Below, one piece after another: positions 1 through 8,173 of a stretch of 64,000 nucleotides of DNA (position 1 is the first letter of the stretch; each line of letters begins with the position of its first letter). Where the stretch lies: positions 5,022,001 through 5,086,000 of the forward strand of contig NZ_CP016793.1 of the NCBI RefSeq assembly GCF_001701025.1, written 5' to 3'. The DNA comes from Lentzea guizhouensis. Its GTDB lineage: Bacteria > Actinomycetota > Actinomycetes > Mycobacteriales > Pseudonocardiaceae. A program made the position numbers and the translations under genes. Below the pieces are notes generated by a model. It was given only the letters and a program-made list of their open reading frames with translations, made no database searches and had not been told where the DNA came from.

Positions 1-1122
1 GTGCTCAAGGCGGTCACCGAGGCCGCCGCGTTGCGCCAGGACAACCCGGCGCTGGCCCAGCAGCTGGCGTTGGCCGCCTACCAGCTGGTGCCGCTCCCGC
101 AGGCCCGCAACGCCCTGCGCCAGGAGGACGTGCCGGCGCAGACCCTGCGCGCGGCGGACGCCGAGGTCACCGCGCTGGTCGTCGGCCCGACACAGCAGCA
201 GGTCGCGACCGGCCACCGCGACGGCGAGGTCGTGCTGACCACGCTCGACGACCTGCCGGCCCCGCGCACGTCGTACGAGGCCACCCGGCACGACGGCCCG
301 GTCACCGCGATGGCCGTGGACCCGGCGGGCGGCCTGCTCGCCTCGGTGGGCGAGGACGGCTCCGTGCACCTCGTCGACATCTCCCTCGGCAAACCGCGCG
401 ACCTGGGTCCCCTGCCCGCCCGCGCCACCGCGGTCGCCTGGCGGAGCAGCACCCTGGTGACGACCGACCTCGACGGCGCGCTGAGCTTCTGGACCGGCCT
501 GCGGGACGGTCGCCCCGCCTGCTCGCCACCGCCCAGCCCGGCCTCGGCCCGCTGACCGCGCTCTCGTTCCGCGCCGACGGCCGCGTGCTCGCCGCCGTCA
601 CCACCGGCCGCGCCGTGCACCTGCTCGACACCGCCGACCCGCGCCGTCGTCCCGCTCTCGCTCACCACGGAGTTCGCCGGCCGCGCCAGTTCGCCGGCGA
701 CGACCTGCTGATGACCACCAACCGCACCGCCGTCCACCTCTGGGACGCGGCCGACGCCCGCACCCCGGTCCTGCGCGCCGTGATCCGTCCGGCGGCGGCG
801 AGGTCACCGGCACCTGGCTGAGCACGGGCGGCCTCGCGGTGGCGACCGACGACGGCCTGGTCCGGCTGTGGCAGCTCGGCGCGGGGAGCCGGTCGAGGTG
901 GCCCTGCTGCGGGGGCACGCGGGCCCGGTGCACGCGGTCGGCCTCACGCCGAAGGGCGACGAGGTGGTGACCGGTGGGGCGGACCGGGCGGTGCGGTTGT
1001 GGAACGTCGACCTGCGCGACCCGGCGGTCCGCATCTGCGAGCAGGCGGTCCCGCGGATGACCGGAACCGAGTGGGACCGCTACTTCGCCGGCCTCGACTT
1101 CGCCCCGCCGTGCCGCGACTGA
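1..1122 (+). pseudogene. WD40-repeat (nSTAND-type) protein, C-terminal part, multiply frameshifted
   Basis: WD-repeat-like reading continues across the whole span but jumps between all three frames, with shifts near 510, 646-690, 782 and 880. The pieces read in order as one propeller, including LLASVGEDGSVHLVDI, TAVHLWDAADA, LVRLWQLG and DRAVRLWNVDL. The last residues (ICEQAVPRMTGTEWDRYF) match the C-terminal tail of actinobacterial nSTAND-WD40 proteins, and the next gene ends in a related tail. The start lies outside the window, because the first residues align with an internal part of that neighbour. Most shifts fit loss of a single base in GC-rich runs. Either the gene is decaying or the sequence is poor at this edge. 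No function is claimed for the product. Confidence 0.6.
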
Positions 1123-1136
1123 CCGCTTCTCGACTG

Positions 1137-1187
1137 TCACGCGGGAGTCCCGCGTGCCCCTCAGGGGAACGCGGGACTCCCGCGTGA
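1137..1187. terminator. Perfect 19-bp inverted repeat, terminator-like
   Basis: Arms at 1137-1155 and 1169-1187 are exact reverse complements around a 13-nt loop, 15 bp after the stop of the broken WD40 gene. There is no T-run, as is common in actinobacteria. It probably ends transcription of the upstream gene. Confidence 0.65.
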
Positions 1188-1346
1188 CCGAAGTGTCCGG
1201 GTGCGACGGTGAGCCACCGGCTGATAACGGTGTGGAGTCCCCGTTCGTGTGACGTTCGCGCGTCGGCGAACATCCGGGTCATGACCGGTTAGCGTGGTGT
1301 TGGACGCCAGGCGAACCTCTGGTGGACAATCCGGCCGGGAGGCGGC

Positions 1347-4091
1347 ATGCCACGAGGGGAACGACCGCTGGGGCCGGAGGACACCGCACTGCTCCGGTTC
1401 GCCGGTGACCTGCGCAGACTTCGTGACCACGCGGGCAAACCGAGCTACCGGGAGCTCGCGCGGCTGGCGAACTACTCGCCCACGGCCCTGTCCGACGCGG
1501 CGGGCGGGCGGAAGCTGCCGTCGCTCGCGTTGACCCTGGCGTTCGTGCGCGCCTGTGATGGTGACCCCCAGGAGTGGACGAAGCGGTGGCGGGAGCTCGC
1601 GGCCGAGCAGGTCTCGCCGTTGCAGCCCAGTGCGCCGTACGTGGGCACCGCGCCGTTCCACGAGAAGGACGTCAAGAAGTACTTCGGGCGTGAGGCACTC
1701 GTCGAGCAGGTGCTGGCCCACGACAAGCCGTTCACCGCGGTGTTCGGGCCCTCCGGTTCCGGGCGCACCTCCCTGCTCGAGGCCGGTCTGCTCCCCGCGC
1801 TCGACCACGCCGTGGTCATCACCCCCGCGAACGCCCCCGCCGGCCGTCCGCTCGACGCGCTGGCCGCCGCCCTCGCCGGCCTCTTCGACACCACCGCGGC
1901 GCAGCTCGCCGCCGAGCTCGCGGCCGACCCGGACCACCTGCGGCTGCGCGTCCGGCAGCACTGCCCCGGCCTCGTCCTGCTCGTCGACGACTTCGAGCGA
2001 GCCCTCGACGCCGACGACTTCATCGCCGCGCTCACCGGCTGCCCGCGCGTCGTGGTCGCCGTCCGCGCCGACTTCCGGCACAGCGTCGAACGGCACCCCG
2101 TGCTCGCGAAGATGCTCCCCGGCAACGAGGTCACCATCGAGGCGATGACCCCGGAGGAGCTGCGCCGCGCGGTCACCGAGCCCGCCGCCCAGCTCGGCGT
2201 GTCGGTCGAGACGGCACTCGTCGCGCGGCTGGTGGCGGACGTGGCCGGGCAGCAGGCGCTGCCGTTCGTGTCGCAGGCGTTGATCGAGACGTGGCGGCGC
2301 AAGCGGGGCATGACGCTCTCGCTCGCCGGCTACGAGGAGTCCGGCGGCATCGGGCACGTCATGGCGCAGACGGCCGAGGCGTTCTTCACCGCGCTGGACG
2401 CCGCCGGCCAGCAGGCCGCCCGCAAGGTGTTCCTGCGGTTGATCTCCATGCAGCGCAACGGGGTGCTGCAGCGCAAGACGTGCCAGATCGACGTCGAGCC
2501 GCGGCTGCTCGACCTGCTCACCCGCACCAGGCTCGTCACGCTGGGCGCGGACGGCGTGGAGCTCGCCCACGACGCGGTGCTGCGGTGGCCGCGGCTGCGC
2601 GGGTGGATCGACGAGGAGAGCGACAACCTCCGCACGCACCAGCAGCTCGTCACCGCGATGGAACTGTGGGAGTCGAGCGACCGCGACCCCGGCGCGCTCT
2701 ACCGCGGTGCCCGGCTGCGCAAGGCCCGCGAGCTCGGCGACTTCCTGACCGCGCCGGAACGCCGGTTCGTCGAGCTGAGCGCCAAACGGGAGACCCGCCG
2801 CTCGGTGGCGTTGATCTCGGTCGCGGCCGTGCTCGCGGCGCTGGTGCCCGGCAGCGTGATCTACGCGCTCACCAACGAGCAGCGCATCACCCAGCTCACC
2901 GACGAGGCGTTCGGGCGGCAGGCGATGGCCGAGTCGACCGCGTTGATGGAGCAGGGCAAGCCGTTCGCGGACAGGTTCGCGCTCGTCGGGTACAAGGTGG
3001 CGCCGTCGCCGGACGCCGAGAGGACCCTGCGGCTGGCGAACGCGTGGAACCGCCGGATCGGCTTCACCGGCACCCCCGCGGAGAACGCCAGGGTGCTGAC
3101 CGGGCCGCGCGGCGAGCTGGCCGCGGTGCGCGACAGCGACGGCACCGACCGGATGTGGCGCGTCGACGAGGTCGACCCGGTGCCGGGCGAGCGGTTCCCG
3201 GCCGGGCACCAGGTGACCCACCTCGCCGAGCGCAGGGCCATCACCCAGGACGCCGCCGGGCAGCAGTACCTGTGGTCGGTCACCGACCACACCAGGATGA
3301 GCCTGCTCCACCGGCTGCCGGACGGCTTCCGCGCGCAGGACCTCAGCGCGGACGGCTCGCGGGTCGTCGGCTACCACGACGACGCCGACCCCGGCCTGCT
3401 CAACCCGAACACCCGCGGCCGCGCCATCCTGCTGGACCTCGCCGACGGCCGGGCGCCGGTGGAGATCCAGATGCCGATGCGCAGCCCGGACGGCGTCGGG
3501 CTGAGCAGGGACGGCCGCGAGCTCGCCACCGCGTTGCAGGACCGGGCCGGCGGCACGACCACGGTCAGCCAGTGGCGGATCGGCGCGACGCTGGAGCCCG
3601 CCGCGCAGTCGCTGGTGCGCCCCGGCCTGATCAACAAGCTCACCTACAGCCCCGACGGGCGCTGGCTCGCGGGCGAGCACACCCCGGAGTCGGCCGTCGA
3701 GGTGTGGCAGCTGGTGCCGGACGGCTCACCGGTGCCCACCGCCACGCTGTCGACCACGGTGCCCAGCGGCGCCTGGGTCAGCTTCGGCACCGACGACCGC
3801 ATCGCCGTGGTGCGCGCCCAGACCTTCGAGGTGTACCGGCTCTACCCCGGCGGCAGGCAACCCGACCGGCTCGCCTCGGTCACCGGGCACGGTGGGTCGG
3901 TCTACGCGACCTACCGGCCGGCGCACGACGACTTCCTCGTCCGCAGCGGGGGCACCGATCCGCAGCTGCTGCGCTACGAGCTCGACGCGAGCCGCATCAA
4001 GCGCGAGATGTGCGCGGAGGGGCGCGCGAGGCTCACCGACTCCGAATGGGTGAAGAGCTTCGGCGAAGCGGAGCGCGTGGAGGTCTGCTGA
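1347..4091 (+). CDS. HTH-nSTAND1 NTPase with transmembrane segment and degenerate propeller
   Basis: The product is 914 aa. Residues about 10-85 form a helix-turn-helix-like domain of the kind that precedes nSTAND NTPases in actinobacteria (YRELARLANYSPTALSDAAGG). Residues about 100-420 are the STAND NTPase, with a P-loop GPSGSGRTS at 134-142 and Walker B LLVDDFE around 211-217. A hydrophobic segment at about 486-508 should span the membrane. The remainder is a weak WD/propeller region ending in a conserved tail (CAEGRARLTDSEW). The ATG follows a GGGAGG ribosome site. STAND proteins are signal-triggered ATP switches used in regulation and in phage or stress responses. The signal and output here cannot be read from sequence. 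The broken gene just upstream is a paralogue. Confidence 0.85.
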   Translation: MPRGERPLGPEDTALLRFAGDLRRLRDHAGKPSYRELARLANYSPTALSDAAGGRKLPSLALTLAFVRACDGDPQEWTKRWRELAAEQVSPLQPSAPYVGTAPFHEKDVKKYFGREALVEQVLAHDKPFTAVFGPSGSGRTSLLEAGLLPALDHAVVITPANAPAGRPLDALAAALAGLFDTTAAQLAAELAADPDHLRLRVRQHCPGLVLLVDDFERALDADDFIAALTGCPRVVVAVRADFRHSVERHPVLAKMLPGNEVTIEAMTPEELRRAVTEPAAQLGVSVETALVARLVADVAGQQALPFVSQALIETWRRKRGMTLSLAGYEESGGIGHVMAQTAEAFFTALDAAGQQAARKVFLRLISMQRNGVLQRKTCQIDVEPRLLDLLTRTRLVTLGADGVELAHDAVLRWPRLRGWIDEESDNLRTHQQLVTAMELWESSDRDPGALYRGARLRKARELGDFLTAPERRFVELSAKRETRRSVALISVAAVLAALVPGSVIYALTNEQRITQLTDEAFGRQAMAESTALMEQGKPFADRFALVGYKVAPSPDAERTLRLANAWNRRIGFTGTPAENARVLTGPRGELAAVRDSDGTDRMWRVDEVDPVPGERFPAGHQVTHLAERRAITQDAAGQQYLWSVTDHTRMSLLHRLPDGFRAQDLSADGSRVVGYHDDADPGLLNPNTRGRAILLDLADGRAPVEIQMPMRSPDGVGLSRDGRELATALQDRAGGTTTVSQWRIGATLEPAAQSLVRPGLINKLTYSPDGRWLAGEHTPESAVEVWQLVPDGSPVPTATLSTTVPSGAWVSFGTDDRIAVVRAQTFEVYRLYPGGRQPDRLASVTGHGGSVYATYRPAHDDFLVRSGGTDPQLLRYELDASRIKREMCAEGRARLTDSEWVKSFGEAERVEVC

Positions 4092-4140
4092 CTGCCGCGC
4101 AAGTGCAGTAAACACCCTGGAGTTGCCTCGACACGCATTG

Positions 4141-4172
4141 TGGTTGAGTGATCAACTCTCTAGGGTGACCGA
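4141..4172 (+). promoter_or_regulatory. Possible operator ahead of ABC transporter operon
   Basis: A near-palindrome at 4146-4158 (GAGTGATCAACTC) lies 15 bp before the GTG of the first permease gene, in a 81-bp gap. The position suits an operator or promoter overlap. There is no regulator gene beside it, and the call rests on symmetry alone. Confidence 0.25.
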
Positions 4173-4916
4173 GTGCGTGCGTTCACAAGGGGACTCCTCG
4201 GCATCGCCGGGTTCCTCGCGCTCTGGGAGCTCTTAGGACGCTCTCCCCTCATCCCAGCGGAAGCCCTCCCACCACCGTCCGTCGTGTTCGGAGAGCTGGT
4301 CGCCCAGCTGGTCGACCCCGTCTTCCTGAGCCACGTCGTGGCAACGGTGCTGGCGCTGCTGATCGCCATCGCGGCCGCCATCGCCATCGCGGTACCGAGT
4401 GGACTCGTGCTCGGCAGTGTCCCCGCCGTGCGCCACGCGACCCGCGCGGTCGTGGAGTTCCTGCGCCCGATCCCTTCCGTGGCACTGATTCCGCTCGCGC
4501 TGGTGATCCTCGGGTTCGGCCCGGAAACGAAGATCGCGCTCGCGGTGTACGCCGCGGTGTGGCCGATCTTGTTCAACACCATCTACGCGCTCGACGAGCT
4601 CGACCCGTTGCAGGTCGAGACGGCCAGGGTCTTCGGCACCGGCCGCGTCGGCGTGCTGTTCCGGGTGGCGCTGCCGAGCGCGCTGCCGTTCGTCCTCACC
4701 GGAATCCGGCTCGCGGCCACGACCGCGTTGATCGTGATGGTGAGCGTCGAGCTGATGGCCGGTGCCGACATCGGGCTCGGCTACTTCATCATGGAGGCCC
4801 GCAGCGGTCCCGGCCGGATGGACCAGGTCCTGGCCGGCACGGTGGTCGCGGGCACGATCGGTGTCCTGCTCAACAACGGTCTCGAGCGCGTGCGGCGCCG
4901 GTGGGTGGCCTGGTGA
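4173..4916 (+). CDS. ABC transporter permease, SsuC/TauC family
   Basis: The product is a 247-aa inner-membrane permease of the nitrate/sulfonate/taurine class. Hydrophobic segments lie near the N-terminus (LLGIAGFLALWELLG), at about 50-75 (VVATVLALLIAIAAAIAI), and further through the BPD_transp_1 domain. The cytoplasmic EAA-like loop (ETARVFGTGRVGVLFRVALP) that docks on the ATPase is present. The stop overlaps the next gene's GTG in a GTGA motif, so the two permeases are translationally coupled and probably form a heterodimer. There is no binding protein in this three-gene operon. The nearest candidate is the lipoprotein at 9518. The substrate is unknown, with sulfonate, nitrate and aromatic acids all carried by this family. 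Confidence 0.88.
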   Translation: MRAFTRGLLGIAGFLALWELLGRSPLIPAEALPPPSVVFGELVAQLVDPVFLSHVVATVLALLIAIAAAIAIAVPSGLVLGSVPAVRHATRAVVEFLRPIPSVALIPLALVILGFGPETKIALAVYAAVWPILFNTIYALDELDPLQVETARVFGTGRVGVLFRVALPSALPFVLTGIRLAATTALIVMVSVELMAGADIGLGYFIMEARSGPGRMDQVLAGTVVAGTIGVLLNNGLERVRRRWVAW

Positions 4917-5680
4917 ACCGATTTCTTCAACGGTGGACCGTGTTCGCCGGTCTTGTCGCCGTGTGGCAGGTCCTGGGCTGGCTCGCGGACGACCCGTTCT
5001 TCCCGCCGCCCTCCGAGATCCTGACCGCCGCCTACGAGTGGTGGGTGGTCGAGCCGGAGAACTTCACCGAGCACGTTGTACCGTCGGTGACCAGGTTGCT
5101 GTCGGGCTGGGCGATCGCCAGCGTGATCGGGGTGTCGCTGGGCCTGCTGCTCGGCCGTTCCGACCGGGCGATGGAGTACGCGGGGCCGCTGCTGGTGTTC
5201 CTGCGTTCGATCCCGCCGCCCGCGCTGGTGCCGGTGTTCCTGCTGCTGTTCAAGGCGGGCACCTCGATGCAGCTCGCGACGATCGTGTTCGGCGTGGTGT
5301 GGCCGGTGCTGCTCAACAGCGTCGACGGCGCGCGCTCGGTCGACGTGACCAAAGTGGACACTTCGGCGGTGTTCCGGATCCCGCGCTGGCAGTGGGTGCT
5401 CGGCGTGGTGCTGCCGGCCGCCTCTCCCAAGATCTTCGCGGGCCTGCGGGTCTCGCTCTCCCTCTCCCTGGTGCTGATGGTGATCTCCGAGCTGGTGGGC
5501 ACCGACAACGGCATCGGGTCGCAACTCATGCAGGCACAGCGCGAGTTCGACTACACGCGCATGTGGGCCGGGATCGTCCTGCTGGGCGTGCTCGGCTACG
5601 GACTCAACACCGCGTTGCTCGCGGTGGAACGCAGGGCTTTGGCTTGGCAACCGAGGAGTCGTGATGAGCAACATGCTTGA
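4913..5680 (+). CDS. ABC transporter permease, SsuC/TauC family (second subunit)
   Basis: The product is 255 aa from the GTG at 4913, which overlaps the previous stop by 4 bp; a longer open frame upstream is antisense-like noise. It has the same fold as its neighbour: an N-terminal membrane helix (WTVFAGLVAVWQVLGW), a conserved FLRSIPPPALVPVFLLLF stretch, and the EAA-like loop DTSAVFRIPRWQWVLGVVLPAA. It is likely to pair with the 4173 product as two non-identical permeases. The 3' end overlaps the ATPase start by about 20 bp, so all three genes form one tightly packed operon. Confidence 0.88.
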   Translation: MNRFLQRWTVFAGLVAVWQVLGWLADDPFFPPPSEILTAAYEWWVVEPENFTEHVVPSVTRLLSGWAIASVIGVSLGLLLGRSDRAMEYAGPLLVFLRSIPPPALVPVFLLLFKAGTSMQLATIVFGVVWPVLLNSVDGARSVDVTKVDTSAVFRIPRWQWVLGVVLPAASPKIFAGLRVSLSLSLVLMVISELVGTDNGIGSQLMQAQREFDYTRMWAGIVLLGVLGYGLNTALLAVERRALAWQPRSRDEQHA

Positions 5681-6461
5681 GGTGGCCGACCTAGGCCACA
5701 CCTACGGCGACTACGAAGCCATTGGGGGGCTGTCGTTCACCGTGCGCGCCGGCGAGCTCGTGTGCGTGGTCGGTCCCTCTGGCTGCGGCAAGTCGACCCT
5801 GCTGCGCACCATCTCCGGCCTGATCGAACCGTCGCGCGGGGACGTGTCCCTGAAGGGCTCGCACCTCGCGGTCGTGTTCCAGGACTACTCGCGGTCGCTC
5901 TTCCCGTGGCTGACCGTGCAGGGCAACGTGGAGTTCCCGCTGCGCGCGCTGCCGCGTGCCGAGCGCCGGGCACGTGCGGCGGAGGCGCTGGAGTGGGTGG
6001 GGCTGGGCAAGGCCGCGAAGAAGCGGCCGTGGCAGCTCTCCGGTGGCATGCAGCAGCGCGTCGCGATCGCGCGGGCGCTGGCGTACCGGCCGGCTCTGTT
6101 GCTGATGGACGAACCTTTCGCCTCTGTGGACGCGCAGACCCGCTTCGAGCTCGAGGACCTGCTGCTGAAGGTCCGCCGCGAGCACGACACGACCGTCCTG
6201 GTCGTCACGCACGACATCGACGAGTCGGTGTACCTGGGTGACCGCATCCTGGTCCTCTCCGGCTCTCCCGCCCGTCTCGTGGCCGATCTGGACGTTCCCC
6301 TGCCCGCCGAGCGCGACCAGGTGACGACCCGGACCGACGAGGCCTTCGTGGCGCTGCGTTCGCGGGTGGCCCGGCTGCTCAACGTCGGCAAGACCTCCCT
6401 GGACGTGGACAAGTGGGCCGCGGCCGAGCGCGAGTCGCTCAGCGAGACCGTCAGCTCCTGA
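5661..6461 (+). CDS. ABC transporter ATPase, SsuB/TauB family
   Basis: The product is a 266-aa cytoplasmic ATPase that powers the two preceding permeases. Walker A is GPSGCGKST, the Q-loop is VVFQDYSRSLFPW, the signature is LSGGMQQRVAIARAL, Walker B is LLLMDEPFASVD and the H-loop is VVTHDIDES. Sequence and length match nitrate/sulfonate/taurine importer ATPases. A GAGGAG ribosome site at 5653-5658 serves either GTG 5661 or ATG 5664, and the ATG gives the better spacing. It is the last gene of the operon. Confidence 0.9.
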   Translation: MMSNMLEVADLGHTYGDYEAIGGLSFTVRAGELVCVVGPSGCGKSTLLRTISGLIEPSRGDVSLKGSHLAVVFQDYSRSLFPWLTVQGNVEFPLRALPRAERRARAAEALEWVGLGKAAKKRPWQLSGGMQQRVAIARALAYRPALLLMDEPFASVDAQTRFELEDLLLKVRREHDTTVLVVTHDIDESVYLGDRILVLSGSPARLVADLDVPLPAERDQVTTRTDEAFVALRSRVARLLNVGKTSLDVDKWAAAERESLSETVSS

Positions 6462-6489
6462 CCAGACCGCTCCTGACAGACTTCGCCGC

Positions 6490-6903
6490 GTGACCGACTG
6501 GAACCTGTTCCTCATCGTCGACGCGGAGCCGGAGGAGATCTCCTCGACGCCACCCGACCGCGTGGTGGCGTTGCAGGGCAGGAGGCTGCTTCCGTTGCCC
6601 GACAACGGATACCAGCTCCTGCTGGCGTGGGTCGCAGGCCCGCGCCGGGTCGTGCGCACCCCGGCTCCGCCGCACCCGGACTCCGACGTCGTCGACGCCT
6701 TCGTGAACTCCTACCTCGTCGAGGCCGGCGCTCCGCCGCGCCCAGGCGGGTTCCACTGGTACCTCGACCTCCCGGCCGATGTGGAGCCCGCCGACGTGTG
6801 GCGCCTGGTGGACGGCGGGTCCGAACGAGGGTCGCAGGTGGACCTCCGCCTTGTCCGCCAAGCGATGGAACGCGGTGTGGACACTTTGTACCACCGGGCG
6901 TGA
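6490..6903 (+). CDS. Hypothetical protein, 137 aa
   Basis: I do not recognise this family. It is a soluble, compact protein with no signal peptide or membrane segment. It has a WNLFLIVDAEPEEI start, several tryptophans, and a C-terminal helix that would run through DLRLVRQAMERGVDTLYH. It lies 28 bp after the ABC ATPase on the same strand and may be read through from that operon. Codon use is typical of the window, so it is probably real. The GTG start has no strong ribosome site. Confidence 0.55.
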   Translation: MTDWNLFLIVDAEPEEISSTPPDRVVALQGRRLLPLPDNGYQLLLAWVAGPRRVVRTPAPPHPDSDVVDAFVNSYLVEAGAPPRPGGFHWYLDLPADVEPADVWRLVDGGSERGSQVDLRLVRQAMERGVDTLYHRA

Positions 6904-6983
6904 GTGCAGAGCCCGACTGGGAAAACCTGGGAAAAGAATCTTGGTGCGGTAGAACCGATACAGAGGCCGAAAGTGGCGCAGAA

Positions 6984-7022
6984 AGAGGAGCTCCGGACCC
7001 GCCGCGGGTCCGGAACTCCTCT
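6984..7022. terminator. 18-bp stem hairpin, terminator
   Basis: Arms at 6984-7001 and 7005-7022 pair over 18 bp with one G-U-type mismatch around a 3-nt loop, 80 bp after the hypothetical gene. It is a strong stem-loop that probably ends the ABC operon transcript. It lies in a gene-free stretch, 6904-7264. That stretch also holds a run of CCTCTGAG-type direct repeats near 7110-7155 and the hairpin at 7164-7210, and I see no gene in it. Confidence 0.7.
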
Positions 7023-7163
7023 GCGTCGCACGGGGACGGACCTCCGGAAGGCCCGCCAGCCAACGAGAACGCCGTCTCCGTGCGAGGTGTGCGGGAGGGT
7101 GTCGCACAGCCTCTGAGCACCTCTTGGTCGCCTCTGAGTGCCTCTGAGAGCTCTTGAGTTGAT

Positions 7164-7210
7164 GGCAGGCGCCCCCGCGCTCGGGGGCAGAGCAGCTGGG
7201 GGCACCTGCC
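7164..7210. terminator. 13-bp inverted repeat between convergent genes, likely terminator for the IniB-like gene
   Basis: Arms 7164-7176 and 7198-7210 pair with one G-U-type mismatch, and a smaller CCCCCG..CGGGGG stem nests inside. It lies 54 bp past the stop of the minus-strand IniB-like gene, on the side where that gene's transcript ends. Confidence 0.6.
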
Positions 7211-7264
7211 GTCGTTCCACCCGTGACGTGCTGGTGGAGGCTCAGAGGCTCCGGTTCGGAAGGC

Positions 7265-8008
7265 TCAGAAGTGGATGTTGACGTCGTTGCCGTTGCCCAG
7301 GCCGCCGTCGAGCAGGTCGAGGTCACCGACGTTGCCGATGCTCAGGTCGCCGACGACCTGGCCGACCGAGTGGTGGATGTCGCCGACCTGGGCCACGTCC
7401 TGCACCACGTTGTCGGTCAGGTCCACGGCGTCCTTCACATCGAGGTCGAGGTTCGCGACGTCCTTGACCAGCACGTCCGTGTCCTTGAGGAGCACGTCGG
7501 TGTCGACGACGTCCTTCACGAGCACGTCGGTGTCGAGGTCCTTTACCAGCACGTCGGTGTTCACGACGTCCTTGACGTCCACGACGTCGGTGACCGTCGA
7601 GACGACGGGGTTCTCGGTGGCGATGTCGGTGACGTTCGTGACGACGTCGAGCGTCTTGGTCACGTCGCCGATGTTGCCGAAGTCGGTGACCAGCGCGGTC
7701 GCCGCGGTCGGCAGGCCGCCGACGCTCGCGACGTCGGTGATCGAGGTGATGCCCTCGAGGTTGCCGGTGACGAGCTTGAGCTGGTCAGCGGCACCGAGGT
7801 CGCCGGAGGTGGAGAGCACGTCGTCGAGGGCGTCGATCTTCGCGACGGACGCGGTGTCGAGCACCAGCGGGAGGATCTCCTGGATCTCGCCGGGGGTGAT
7901 GTCGCCCAGACCGGCGGCCTCGAGCACGCCCTGCGGGTCCAGCTGGAACGCCTCGCGGGCGTCCAGGTCGCTCAGCAGGTTGAGGGTGAAGTCGTGCAGG
8001 GTGCTCAT
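7265..8008 (-). CDS. IniB N-terminal domain protein with V/D-rich short repeats
   Basis: The product is 247 aa. Residues 1-50 (LHDFTLNLLSDLDAREAF, then PGEIQEILPLVLD) match the N-terminal domain of IniB-like proteins, named for the isoniazid-induced mycobacterial gene. From about residue 125 the chain becomes a run of valine/aspartate-rich repeats such as TDVLVKD, DVVDTDVLLKD and NLDLDVKDAVDL, with almost no charge other than Asp and Lys. Alternating V and D suggests stacked beta strands (solenoid-like) or a Ca-binding fibre, but this is inference. There is no signal peptide and no membrane helix. Unlike in mycobacteria, no dynamin-like iniA/iniC genes are beside it. Function is unknown. Confidence 0.75.
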   Translation of the reverse strand: MSTLHDFTLNLLSDLDAREAFQLDPQGVLEAAGLGDITPGEIQEILPLVLDTASVAKIDALDDVLSTSGDLGAADQLKLVTGNLEGITSITDVASVGGLPTAATALVTDFGNIGDVTKTLDVVTNVTDIATENPVVSTVTDVVDVKDVVNTDVLVKDLDTDVLVKDVVDTDVLLKDTDVLVKDVANLDLDVKDAVDLTDNVVQDVAQVGDIHHSVGQVVGDLSIGNVGDLDLLDGGLGNGNDVNIHF

Positions 8009-8035
8009 CGGGAACCAGGCTCCTGTGTGATGTTC

Positions 8036-8077
8036 GGGGGATGTCGGGTTGAACCGTATGGATCACCGACATCCCCC
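8036..8077 (-). promoter_or_regulatory. 12-bp perfect inverted repeat in the leader of the IniB-like gene
   Basis: Arms 8036-8047 and 8066-8077 are exact complements and end 28 nt before the ATG of the minus-strand IniB-like gene. It could be a leader hairpin or an operator. A terminator role is unlikely because it sits on the upstream side of the gene. Confidence 0.45.
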
Positions 8078-8115
8078 GGCATCGGGAGTTGGCCCCAGAT
8101 CGTGACGAAACAAAG

Positions 8116-8147
8116 CCCCTAATGAAGGAGGTGTCACCCGTTAGGGG
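8116..8147 (-). terminator. Terminator of pobA
   Basis: CCCCTAA and TTAGGGG arms (8116-8122 and 8141-8147) lie 27 bp past the pobA stop. On the minus strand they are followed by a T-rich CTTTGTTT, giving a classic intrinsic terminator that separates pobA from the IniB-like gene. Confidence 0.6.
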
Positions 8148-8173
8148 GGTGGGGATTCACCCCGTCGTGGTCG

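Noticed and set aside
1161..3680. 839-aa open frame on the minus strand opposite the nSTAND gene
   Set aside because: It mirrors a clear gene and is rich in Arg/Gly/His/Leu without any domain; a GC-rich shadow.
7400..7600. Short repeats resembling a CRISPR-like array
   Set aside because: They are codon repeats of the V/D-rich protein; units are short and without unique spacers.
8036..8077. Riboswitch in the leader of the IniB-like gene
   Set aside because: A single plain hairpin with no conserved aptamer core.
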